Below are positions 1 through 5,436 of a stretch of DNA of 5,436 bases, one piece after another (position 1 is the first letter of the stretch; every line of letters begins with the position of its first letter). Source of the stretch: JASFQI01 sp050115555 (GTDB lineage Bacteria > Desulfobacterota > DSM-4660 > Desulfatiglandales > HGW-15); contig JASFQI010000342.1 in the NCBI GenBank assembly GCA_050115555.1, forward strand, positions 1-5,436, in the 5' to 3' direction. The notes beneath the pieces are model-generated. The model was not told the DNA's origin and made no database searches. It was given only the letters and a program-made list of their open reading frames with translations. Position numbers and translations under genes: made by a program.

Positions 1-1
1 C

Positions 2-1210
2 CTGGCCGCCATGGTCCTGCCCGGGTGCTCGAGTCCGTCGGCGGATGACACCCGGATGGAAGAACCGGCACGCCCTGTCAAGGCCATGGTGCTGGAAGCC
101 ACAGACGTGCGGAAAATCCGCGAGTTCCCCGGAATCGTGAAGCCCGCACGGGAGGTCAACCTGGCTTTTCGGGTGAGCGGCCCACTGGTCCGCTACGATC
201 TTCGTGTTGGCCAGAGGGTGGAAAAAGGGGAGGTGATTGCCCGGATCGACCGCCGGGATTACGCGATTCGTGTGGAGCGGCTGGGTGCAGCACTTGACGA
301 AGAACGCGCCGGTCTCAAGGTCATGAAAAAGGGGGCGCGCCGGGAGGATGTCGCCCGGTTGGAAGCCGAGCTGGCGGCGACGCGTTCCCGTTTCGCGGAC
401 GCCTTGAGAGATTTCCAGCGACAGAAAAGCCTGTTAGAGGAAAATGCGGCCAGCCGCGCGGAATACGACAAGACGGAAACCGCATTGGATACCGCAAGGG
501 CAAGCGTCGAGGTGGTGGAACAGGAACTGAAAATCGCTCGGACCGGCGCCCGCATGGAAGACATCGAAGCGGCTGAAGCCAGAATTCGCAGCCTGGAAGC
601 AGACATGAAGGAAGCGAAAAACGCGTTGGCCGACACCCGGCTCTCGGCCCCTTTCAGCGGCTATATCAACCGGAAGTACGCCGAAGAACATGAAACCGTC
701 AGTGCGGGAAAACCGGTGCTCTCTTTGCTCGATTTTTCAACCATTGAGGTGAAGACCTCGGTTTCCGAAGAGGTCGTAACCCGGCGCAAGGACATTTCCG
801 ATCTTTCCTGTATCCTGACCGCCGATCCGGCCCTGTCCATACCGGCAACCCTCAAGGAGATCGGCCGCCAGACCGACTCCGCAAACCAGAGCTATCCCAT
901 GACCATGGTCCTTCACGGGGCCGAGGACCTGGACGTGACGCCCGGTATGGCTGCAACGGTCCGGGTCGTGCTGAAAGAAGACGGTCCCCAGGCAACGGAT
1001 TACTTCCTGCCTGCGGCTGCACTTTTTGCCGATGCCGACGGTCGGCCCTGCGTGTGGCGCATCGATCCGCAGACCATGTGCGTGGGCAAGACGCCGGTGA
1101 CCACCGGAGGTCTCCATGCCGGGGACCTGCTTGCCATTGCCGGGACCCGCTTCCTCCGGGAGGACCAGAAAGTCCGCATTCTTGATCAGGGAAAGAAGGC
1201 GCGGTTGTGA
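2..1210 (+). CDS. RND efflux periplasmic adaptor (HlyD/AcrA-type membrane fusion protein), 5'-partial
   Basis: This protein would bridge an inner-membrane RND permease and an outer-membrane channel in a drug or solvent efflux pump. The frame is open to the left edge (Leu-Ala-Ala before the ATG at 11), so the true start is probably upstream. The segment VLPGC with Cys at 26-28 resembles the end of a lipoprotein signal peptide, followed by a polar linker. Numbering from the ATG at 11, residues about 40-85 form the first half of a lipoyl/barrel-sandwich domain (LRVGQRVEKGEVIARID). Residues about 86-210 are a charged alpha-helical coiled-coil hairpin. The second lipoyl half follows (TRLSAPFSGYINRKYAEEHE), then beta-barrel and membrane-proximal domains to residue 399. 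The two hairpin arms share a similar motif (GARREDVARLEAEL and GARMEDIEAAEARI). The gene looks intact and overlaps the permease by four bases, implying translational coupling. The family call is secure; the substrate cannot be read. Confidence 0.92.
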   Translation: MAAMVLPGCSSPSADDTRMEEPARPVKAMVLEATDVRKIREFPGIVKPAREVNLAFRVSGPLVRYDLRVGQRVEKGEVIARIDRRDYAIRVERLGAALDEERAGLKVMKKGARREDVARLEAELAATRSRFADALRDFQRQKSLLEENAASRAEYDKTETALDTARASVEVVEQELKIARTGARMEDIEAAEARIRSLEADMKEAKNALADTRLSAPFSGYINRKYAEEHETVSAGKPVLSLLDFSTIEVKTSVSEEVVTRRKDISDLSCILTADPALSIPATLKEIGRQTDSANQSYPMTMVLHGAEDLDVTPGMAATVRVVLKEDGPQATDYFLPAAALFADADGRPCVWRIDPQTMCVGKTPVTTGGLHAGDLLAIAGTRFLREDQKVRILDQGKKARL

Positions 1211-1641
1211 AGATCACCGAGTACGCGTTATCCAGGAAAACCGTCGCCTACTTCGCAGTGCTGATTCTGATCGGAGGCGGGCTATGGTCCTATCAATGGC
1301 TCGGCAAGCTGGAGTTTCCCGCGTTCACCATCAAGACCGCCGTGGTCTCGACGTCCTACCCGGGCGCCACGGCCGTGGAAGTGGAAGAGGAGGTGACCGA
1401 CCGGCTGGAACAGGCGGCTCAGGAGCTTTCCCAGGTCAAAGAAATCCGTTCCATTTCCCGGGCGGGTCTGAGCATCATCTACGTCGACATCAAGCACGAA
1501 TACGCCCGCCAGGAGATCCCCCAGATCTGGGACGAGCTGCGTCGCAAGATCTCCGACGCCCAGCGCAATTTACCGCCCGGTGCCAGCCCCTCTCTGGTCA
1601 ATGATGATTTCGGAGACGTGTACGGCGTTTTTTCGCCCTGA
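1207..1641 (+). pseudogene. RND permease fragment 1: TM1 and first porter subdomain
   Basis: This 144-residue reading frame holds the cytoplasmic N-terminus, TM1 (about residues 12-29, TVAYFAVLILIGGGLWSY) and the PN1-like subdomain, with the family motif STSYPGATAVEVEEEVTDRL near residues 48-67 and a typical KEIRSISRAGLSIIYVDI stretch. It ends with GDVYGVFSP and a TGA at 1639-1641. The expected continuation (VYGVFFALTGEG) appears immediately in the frame one base earlier, so the stop comes from a frameshift. Alone it could at most make a single-pass membrane stub. Confidence 0.8.
1628..1633 (+). other. Frameshift site in permease (run of six T)
   Basis: The sequence reads GTT TTT TCG CCC TGA in the incoming frame. 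One more T would give GTT TTT TTC GCC CTG, restoring the family-like VYGVFFALTGEG. The lesion is therefore most simply a one-base loss in a homopolymer, either a real mutation or a sequencing error. Confidence 0.8.
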
Positions 1642-2138
1642 CCGGTGAAGGGTACACCTATAAGGAGTTCAAGGAGACCGCCGATTTTCTCAAGCGGGAG
1701 CTGCTGCTGGTCCATGGGGTCGCTCGAGTGTCCATCTGGGGAGATCAGCAGATCGAGCAGCTCACGGTCGACGTTCCGGTGGGCATGGAGCTGGAAATCA
1801 TCTCCTTCCAGTCCAAGCTGGTCGAAGACTCGGTCAGAGCGTTTCTCATAAACCTGACCGAGGCGGTGGCTATCGTCATTGCCGTGCTGTGCGTTGCCAT
1901 GGGGCTCTCCAGCGGCATGCTCATGGGGTTGATCCTCCTGCTGACCATCTTCGGTACGTTCATCGGCATGATGCTTTTGGATGTGGATTTCCAGCTGGTT
2001 TCGCTGGGCGCGCTGGTTCTGTCCCTGGGCATGCTGGTGGACAACGCGATTGTGATTACCGAGGGAATTCTGGTCCGGGTCCAGACGGGAAGGAGCCGGA
2101 CAAAGGCGGCCCTGGAAACGGTGGGCCAGACCGCATAG
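1635..2138 (+). pseudogene. RND permease fragment 2: truncated porter region to TM4
   Basis: This frame continues the permease after the shift (ALTGEGYTYKEFKETADFLK), reaches VHGVARVSIWGDQQ, then jumps to VDVPVGMELEIISFQS, a sequence that normally sits just before TM2. TM2, TM3 and TM4 follow, with LGMLVDNAIVITEG carrying the TM4 aspartate. It ends at TAG 2136-2138 in the context ETVGQTA-stop-PLLGATFVAV, where the family usually has an aromatic residue such as Trp. The first in-frame start-like codon is GTG at 1728, without an obvious ribosome site, so independent translation is doubtful. Confidence 0.78.
2136..2138 (+). other. In-frame amber codon inside permease
   Basis: TAG falls between GQTA and PLLGATFV at the entry to TM5, with homologous-looking permease sequence on both sides in the same frame. 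A single G-to-A change from TGG (Trp) explains it. The gene's own natural stop (3912-3914) is also TAG. Confidence 0.85.
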
Positions 2139-3914
2139 CCCCTGCTGGGCGCCACGTTTGTGGCGGTGCTGGCCTTTGCCGCCATTGGTACCTCCTCGCA
2201 CACCACAGGGGAGTTTCTGCGAAGCCTGTTCCAGGTCATGGCCATATCACTGGGACTGAGCTGGGTCCTGGCCATTACCCTGACACCCATGTTCAGTGTG
2301 CAGTTCCTGCCCAAACCAAAGAAAGGCGGTGCCATCGACCCGTATCAGGGCCGGTTCTTTCAGCTCTACCGGAGGTTTCTCGATATCTGCCTGGGCCACC
2401 GGCTGATTGCCTTGCTGCTCCTTTTGGCACTGCTGGTCCTGGCCCTGCTCGGCTTCTCCCGGGTGGAGCAGAACCTGTTTCCCAACGACAACCGGAACCA
2501 GTTCCTGCTCAATTACTGGCGTCCTGAAGGAACCCATATCCACCGGGTCTCCAAAGACCTTCGGTGGATCGAGCAATACCTGCTCCAGCGCGAGAACGTC
2601 ACGTCACTGGCCACGTTCATCGGGCAGGGGGGGCTACGGTTCGTGTTGACCTATGATCCGGAAATGCCCAACAGCAGCTACGGGCAGATTCTGGTCACGG
2701 TCAAAGACTTCGAGGCCATTGACGGGCTGATCGATTTCCTTCGCGTCGATCTGCCGGAACGTTTTCCAGAGGCATGGATCGAGATGGAAAAGTTCCGGCG
2801 AGGGCCTGGGGGAGGCGCACGAATCGAGGCCCGGTTCAGCGGACCGGACATCGGCGTTCTGCATCGGTTGGCCACGCAAGCCGAAGCGATCATGGCTGCC
2901 GACCCCATTGCGACGGAGATCCGAAACGACTGGCGACAGTCGGTCCCGGTGCTCCGGCCCCTGGTGGCCGAGGCCAATGCCAGGCGTCTGGCCATCACCC
3001 GGTCCGAGATCGCCGATGCCCTGGCCCTGAATTTCTCCGGCATGACCGTCGGCGTGTACCGCGATCGGGACGATTTACTCCCCGTCATCCTGAGGGTTCG
3101 GGATGACGAAAGGGAAACCGCAGGCCGCATCGGTGAGGTCGTCGTGTTCAGCTCGGCCACGGGGGAGGCCGTCCTCTTGGAGCAGATCGTCAGTGACACG
3201 AAAACCGACTGGGAAACACCGATCGTGCGCCGTTACAACCGCCGGCGCACCGTAACCGTGGGGTGCAATCAGCTTCGCGGCAATGCCAGCGCTTTGCTGA
3301 AACGACTGCAACCGCAAATCGAGGTCCTGTCCTTGCCGACCGGCTATGCCCTGGAATGGGGAGGAGACCATGAAATGTCGATCGAGGCGAACCAGGGCCT
3401 GTTTCAGATGGTGCCGGTCTTTTTCCTGGCCATGCTTTTCACGGTGGTGCTCCTGTTCAACGCGGTCCGTCAGACCGTCATCATCTTTCTGTGTCTTCCC
3501 CTGGTGAGCATCGGGGTAACCGCCGGCCTGCTGCTCACGGGAAGACCCTTCGGTTTCATGTGCATTCTGGGCTACCTGGGCCTTTCGGGCATGATCATCA
3601 AAAACGCCGTGGTGCTCATCGATCAGATCGACTTGGAGATCGGGCTGGGCAAAACCCCCTATACAGCCATCCTCGATTCGGCCGTCAGTCGCCTGCGTCC
3701 GGTCACCATGGCCTCGCTGACCACGGTGCTGGGCATGCTGCCGCTGCTCCAGGACATCTTCTTTGTCGGCATGAGCATCACCATCATCGGCGGCCTGACG
3801 TTCGGAACGCTGCTTACACTGATCGTGGTCCCCATCCTGTATGCCGTATTTTTCAGGATTGACGATCCCTCAAACACCCGCCCAACCGCTGTTGAGAAAG
3901 GTGTAATCCTTTAG
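2139..3914 (+). pseudogene. RND permease fragment 3: TM5-TM12 with intact second periplasmic loop
   Basis: The same frame resumes directly after the amber codon with PLLGATFVAVLAFAAIGTSS (TM5). It runs uninterrupted through TM6, TM7, a full-size periplasmic loop of about 314 residues holding the second porter and docking subdomains, and TM8-TM12, ending at TAG 3912-3914. The TM10 motif GLSGMIIKNAVVLID has the conserved lysine. A GTG at 2160 could be called as a start and would give 584 residues, but it lies inside TM5 and no ribosome site is evident. The absence of further stops over 1.77 kb suggests the damage upstream is recent. Confidence 0.8.
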
Positions 3915-3970
3915 AATTGCAGGAGGCGAACCTCTTGGTTTCCGGGCTTTTTGCGGCTCTATCCAAATTC

Positions 3971-3974
3971 GGAG
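3971..3974 (+). promoter_or_regulatory. Ribosome binding site deciding the crotonase start at ATG 3981
   Basis: GGAG is followed by a six-base spacer and the ATG at 3981. This favours 3981 over the in-frame TTG at 3951, which has no well-placed site. A stronger AGGAGG at 3921-3926, just after the permease stop, is 54 bases from ATG 3981 and too far to serve it directly. Confidence 0.65.
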
Positions 3975-3980
3975 AACGAA

Positions 3981-4751
3981 ATGAAAAAAATGAAAATGAA
4001 CCTGACTTGCGAAAACAGCTACTTCGTCACCCGGCAAGAAGGCCCGGTGATCCTGTTCAGCTTGAAGGGAAATTTTCTCCTTAGCTCGACCCTGCTCGAA
4101 GCCAAGGAGGCCATGCTCGAATACTTTGATTCCGTCTCCACCCAGCCTGACGTGCGCGTGGTCGTGCTTCTCTCCAGGCCACGAAAAGCCCGGAGGGACG
4201 AGTTTCTGACATTTTTCGACATGGTCCGATCGTGCCGGCTCTCCAAAAACAGCGTGCTGAGGCTTTATGTCGCCATCGACCAATTCATGTTGTACATCCT
4301 GTCATCGGACCTGATCTTTGTAGATGCCAACTGCGGCGAGATCCTGCCGCTCTTTGCCAGCATCGGAATGGCATGCGATCACCGTATCGTGGGAGACAAC
4401 GCGGTGTTTCAGAACCCGGCGCTGGACATTGGTCTGGTCCCCAAAGGCGGTGGGGCCTGGTTTCTCACCCGTTGCCTGGGGCGGGAACGGGCCTTTGAAA
4501 TCCTGCTGTCAGACCGCGATATCCATGCACAGGACGCTCTGAAATTGGGGCTGATCGAACAGTGCGTTCCGGCGCAGGACGTGGAGAAGGAGGCGCTTGC
4601 AGCGGCCCGGCGCTTTGCAGCGCTGCCGGCCACATCCCTTCGCCTGGCCAAGCGGCTGGTCAATCGGAGCATGCAGGGCCTTTCCGAGTACCTGGAATTC
4701 GAAAACAGCGAACTGTTGAAGGCTATGCACGAAATGCAATTGCTGAAGTAA
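3981..4751 (+). CDS. Crotonase-fold (enoyl-CoA hydratase/isomerase family) protein lacking canonical catalytic residues
   Basis: A soluble protein of 256 residues, close to the usual family length, with no signal peptide. The crotonase core is visible: beta strands around residues 22-28 and 58-64, then ACDHRIVGDNAVFQNPALDIGL near 131-152, VPKGGG at 153-158, and ALKLGLIEQCVP near 186-197, with the C-terminal helices that close the active site. Aligned to rat mitochondrial enoyl-CoA hydratase, the GGG oxyanion loop (Gly141) is replaced by PLF (123-125). Glu144 aligns with Ser127 and Glu164 with Ala147, and the AGAD loop after the first long strand reads like ARRDEF. It is therefore unlikely to be an ordinary hydratase. 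It could be another crotonase reaction or a non-catalytic acyl-CoA-binding or scaffold protein. It follows the broken permease by 66 bases in the same orientation, so shared transcription is likely. The reading frame is undamaged. Confidence 0.82.
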   Translation: MKKMKMNLTCENSYFVTRQEGPVILFSLKGNFLLSSTLLEAKEAMLEYFDSVSTQPDVRVVVLLSRPRKARRDEFLTFFDMVRSCRLSKNSVLRLYVAIDQFMLYILSSDLIFVDANCGEILPLFASIGMACDHRIVGDNAVFQNPALDIGLVPKGGGAWFLTRCLGRERAFEILLSDRDIHAQDALKLGLIEQCVPAQDVEKEALAAARRFAALPATSLRLAKRLVNRSMQGLSEYLEFENSELLKAMHEMQLLK

Positions 4752-4930
4752 AGGCCTTTGCCTGTCCATCCCTCGGTCCCGCTCGGAGTCGGGCGTCTCA
4801 CCCGCTATAGACACCGGGCATTTTGTGCGCACATTCCAGCGAGGGGACACAGGCATTGCCGTCTTCTCCATGGTATTGTATCCTCTATTCGACTTTGTCA
4901 AAATCTTACCGGGCATCCCTTTGAATCTCC

Positions 4931-4958
4931 CCCCGGTCCCGCCGCAGGAGGGACGGGG
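4931..4958 (+). repeat. GC-rich inverted repeat (hairpin)
   Basis: CCCCGGTCCC (4931-4940) can pair with GGGACGGGG (4950-4958), with one bulged G and a nine-base loop. It is followed by AATGC rather than a T tract, so it is not a standard intrinsic terminator. GAATGC (4958-4963) can also pair with GCATTC (4973-4978), forming a second small hairpin next to it. Confidence 0.5.
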
Positions 4959-4998
4959 AATGCGCGAGCGAAGCATTCTTATGACCCGAGGGAGCCCT

Positions 4999-5017
4999 AC
5001 AGGCTGGAGAGGCCTGT
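4999..5017 (+). repeat. Short inverted repeat ACAGGC / GCCTGT
   Basis: A six-base perfect stem (4999-5004 with 5012-5017) and a seven-base loop, upstream of the reductase gene. There is no T tract after it. On its own it could be chance, but it lies in a run of such elements. Confidence 0.4.
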
Positions 5018-5080
5018 GAATCCGGGGGCGATGTCAAAGGATTCGCCGAACGCGTTCGGCCCGACGCCCGAGTGAATCCG
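5016..5080 (+). repeat. Direct repeat GTGAATCCG flanking a complementary GGATTC
   Basis: GTGAATCCG occurs at 5016-5024 and 5072-5080. Between them GGATTC (5039-5044) can pair with GAATCC of either copy (5018-5023 or 5074-5079). Pairing with the downstream copy would enclose the palindrome at 5045-5060 and end eight bases before the reductase ribosome site. The repeat is visible directly; any switching role is inference. Confidence 0.5.
5045..5060. promoter_or_regulatory. Perfect 16-base palindrome, possible operator or hairpin
   Basis: GCCGAACGCGTTCGGC is its own reverse complement and lies 40 bases before the reductase start. Perfect dyads of this length fit a binding site for a dimeric repressor such as a TetR-type protein, or the stem of an RNA hairpin. 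No regulator gene is visible in the window. Confidence 0.4.
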
Positions 5081-5086
5081 AAGAGA

Positions 5087-5093
5087 TGGAGGA
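5087..5093 (+). promoter_or_regulatory. Ribosome binding site of the reductase gene
   Basis: TGGAGGA sits seven bases from the ATG at 5100, a good Shine-Dalgarno match and distance. A GTG at 5097, directly before and in frame, is a possible but less well spaced start. Confidence 0.75.
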
Positions 5094-5099
5094 ATCGTG

Positions 5100-5436
5100 A
5101 TGCGTGACGTTCAAATGGCCGTGGTAGGAATTGGAGCGACGGGTGCTGTCCTGGCGGCGTCCCTGATAAAACATCATCCCGAGACCGTGCTCGTGGATCC
5201 CAGGCCGGGTTTGGAGGAGGCCCTGAAAGAGAATGGGATCCGGATCTCGGGGGAGATGGAAGTACAGGTCCCGGTTCGGCACGTCGTGGATCGTGTAGAG
5301 AAACTCCGGGATTTCAATCCCCGCCTCATCTTTATCTCCACCAAGACCTTCCATTTCTCCGGTGTGCTGGAAGCGCTGAAAACCGTCTTTCAATCCGGGA
5401 CAGCGATTGTCAGTACCCACAACGGCCTGGGCACTG
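5100..5436 (+). CDS. 2-dehydropantoate 2-reductase (ketopantoate reductase, ApbA/PanE) family, 3'-partial
   Basis: The first 112 residues are present and the gene runs off the window. Family members reduce 2-dehydropantoate to pantoate with NADPH in pantothenate and coenzyme A synthesis in the cytoplasm. Residues 7-20 give a Rossmann start with a GxGxxG dinucleotide site (AVVGIGATGAVLAA). An acidic strand end follows (ETVLVDPRPG), then ENGIRISG. The pattern STKTFHFSGVLEALK and then STHNGLGT near residues 105-112 parallels the E. coli PanE stretch with its conserved Lys (VKAWQ) and Asn (HNGMGT). The frame is open throughout with no damage seen. Some ApbA-family proteins act on other 2-oxo acids, and the substrate-binding C-terminal half is outside the window, so the specific enzyme is not certain. 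It lies 348 bases after the crotonase with its own ribosome site, suggesting a separate unit, although a link to CoA metabolism beside a crotonase-fold gene is plausible. Confidence 0.82.
   Translation, partial: MRDVQMAVVGIGATGAVLAASLIKHHPETVLVDPRPGLEEALKENGIRISGEMEVQVPVRHVVDRVEKLRDFNPRLIFISTKTFHFSGVLEALKTVFQSGTAIVSTHNGLGT

Larger units (their letters stand above)
1207..3914 (+). pseudogene. RND efflux permease (HAE/AcrB-type), disrupted by frameshift, amber stop and loop deletion
   Basis: An inner-membrane proton-driven pump subunit, partner of the upstream adaptor. It starts at GTG 1207, overlapping the adaptor stop (GTGA), with a GAAGG ribosome site at 1195-1199. Restoring one T in the run at 1628-1633 and reading through TAG at 2136-2138 gives about 902 residues, against roughly 1000-1050 usual for the family. 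Twelve membrane segments are visible: TM1 near the N-terminus, TM2-TM6 at about 1840-2300, TM7 at about 2405-2457 and TM8-TM12 at about 3400-3860. Proton-relay positions look kept: Asp in LVDNAIV of TM4 (codon 2040-2042) and Lys in IIKNAVV of TM10 (codon 3600-3602). The TM7-TM8 loop is about 314 residues, but the TM1-TM2 loop is only about 185, so much of the first porter and docking region is missing. Three independent defects make loss of function likely, though single-base sequence errors could explain two of them. Confidence 0.85.
4752..5099. other. Intergenic region without a recognisable gene
   Basis: No open frame here resembles a known protein or has a convincing ribosome site, and I see no tRNA or rRNA. 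The first half (to about 4925) has only short palindromes: AAAGGCCTTT over the crotonase stop (4750-4759) and TGTGCGCACA (4824-4833). The second half is rich in inverted repeats. No hairpin is followed by a clear T tract, so no terminator can be assigned, and no strong promoter is evident. A promoter and leader for the downstream reductase are expected here. Confidence 0.6.

Noticed and set aside
1479..2201. Long minus-strand open frame of 240 residues opposite the permease, and another at 1745-2335
   Set aside because: Composition is low-complexity and biased (many His, Gln, Arg, Ser), nothing resembles a known protein, and the opposite strand clearly encodes RND permease sequence. These are antisense shadows of a GC-rich gene.
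1207..3914. Split permease as two or three genuine separate subunits
   Set aside because: The junctions cut within a conserved domain and a membrane segment, and the internal fragments lack ribosome sites and natural starts.
3951..3980. TTG at 3951 as the crotonase start
   Set aside because: It adds ten residues that do not resemble the fold and has no ribosome site at a proper distance; ATG 3981 has GGAG six bases upstream.
4750..4759. AAAGGCCTTT as a terminator over the crotonase stop
   Set aside because: It is a ten-base palindrome with no room for a hairpin loop of useful size and no T tract.
4824..4833. TGTGCGCACA palindrome as an operator
   Set aside because: At ten bases it is short enough to occur by chance, and no promoter elements surround it.
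4843..4859. Sigma-54-like GG...GC element
   Set aside because: The GG and GC are separated by 11 bases and not the required 10, and the rest of the consensus matches poorly.
4895..4926. Possible sigma-70 promoter: TTGTCA with TTGAAT downstream
   Set aside because: The -35 match is good, but the spacer is 20 bases and the -10 is weak, so it cannot be supported as a promoter.
4758..5075. Open frames in the intergenic region (4758-5075 and 4825-5019, +)
   Set aside because: No ribosome site or protein resemblance, and the first is rich in Pro, Arg and His as expected from chance frames in GC-rich DNA.

Overview
This GC-rich window carries a tripartite-efflux gene cluster whose pump gene looks broken, followed by an unusual crotonase-like gene, a roughly 350-base non-coding gap, and the start of a ketopantoate reductase-type gene. 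All genes lie on the + strand. The style of the proteins (a lipoprotein HlyD-type adaptor, an HAE-type RND permease with LVDNAIV in TM4, and an acyl-CoA-family gene in the same operon) suggests a Gram-negative bacterium, perhaps a Desulfobacterota/deltaproteobacterial sulfate reducer. That placement comes from protein resemblance alone and is tentative.

Region 1 (1-1210) is the 3' part, probably nearly all, of an RND periplasmic adaptor (membrane fusion protein). Its start lies upstream of the window and a lipobox-like cysteine lies at the very edge. Region 2 (1207-3914) is the RND inner-membrane permease, overlapping the adaptor by 4 bases (GTGA). It does not read through. A one-base loss in a T run near 1628-1633 shifts the frame, an in-frame TAG at 2136-2138 replaces what is probably a Trp codon, and the first periplasmic loop is about 130 residues shorter than the second. 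The rest, including all twelve membrane segments, is recognisable, so it is called a pseudogene in three reading-frame pieces.

Region 3 (3981-4751) is an intact crotonase-fold protein of 256 residues. It has the fold's landmarks but lacks the usual oxyanion-hole glycines and both acid/base glutamates, so it is either a non-hydratase member or non-catalytic. Region 4 (4752-5099) has no convincing gene. Its second half is dense in inverted repeats, including a perfect 16-base palindrome and a GGATTC element flanked by two GAATCC copies. Region 5 (5100-5436, cut by the window end) is the NAD(P)-binding N-terminus of a 2-dehydropantoate 2-reductase family protein with a good ribosome binding site.

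Adaptor and permease would have formed an envelope efflux pump with an outer-membrane channel encoded elsewhere. The crotonase probably belongs to the same transcript. The reductase appears to be a separate unit with its own leader.
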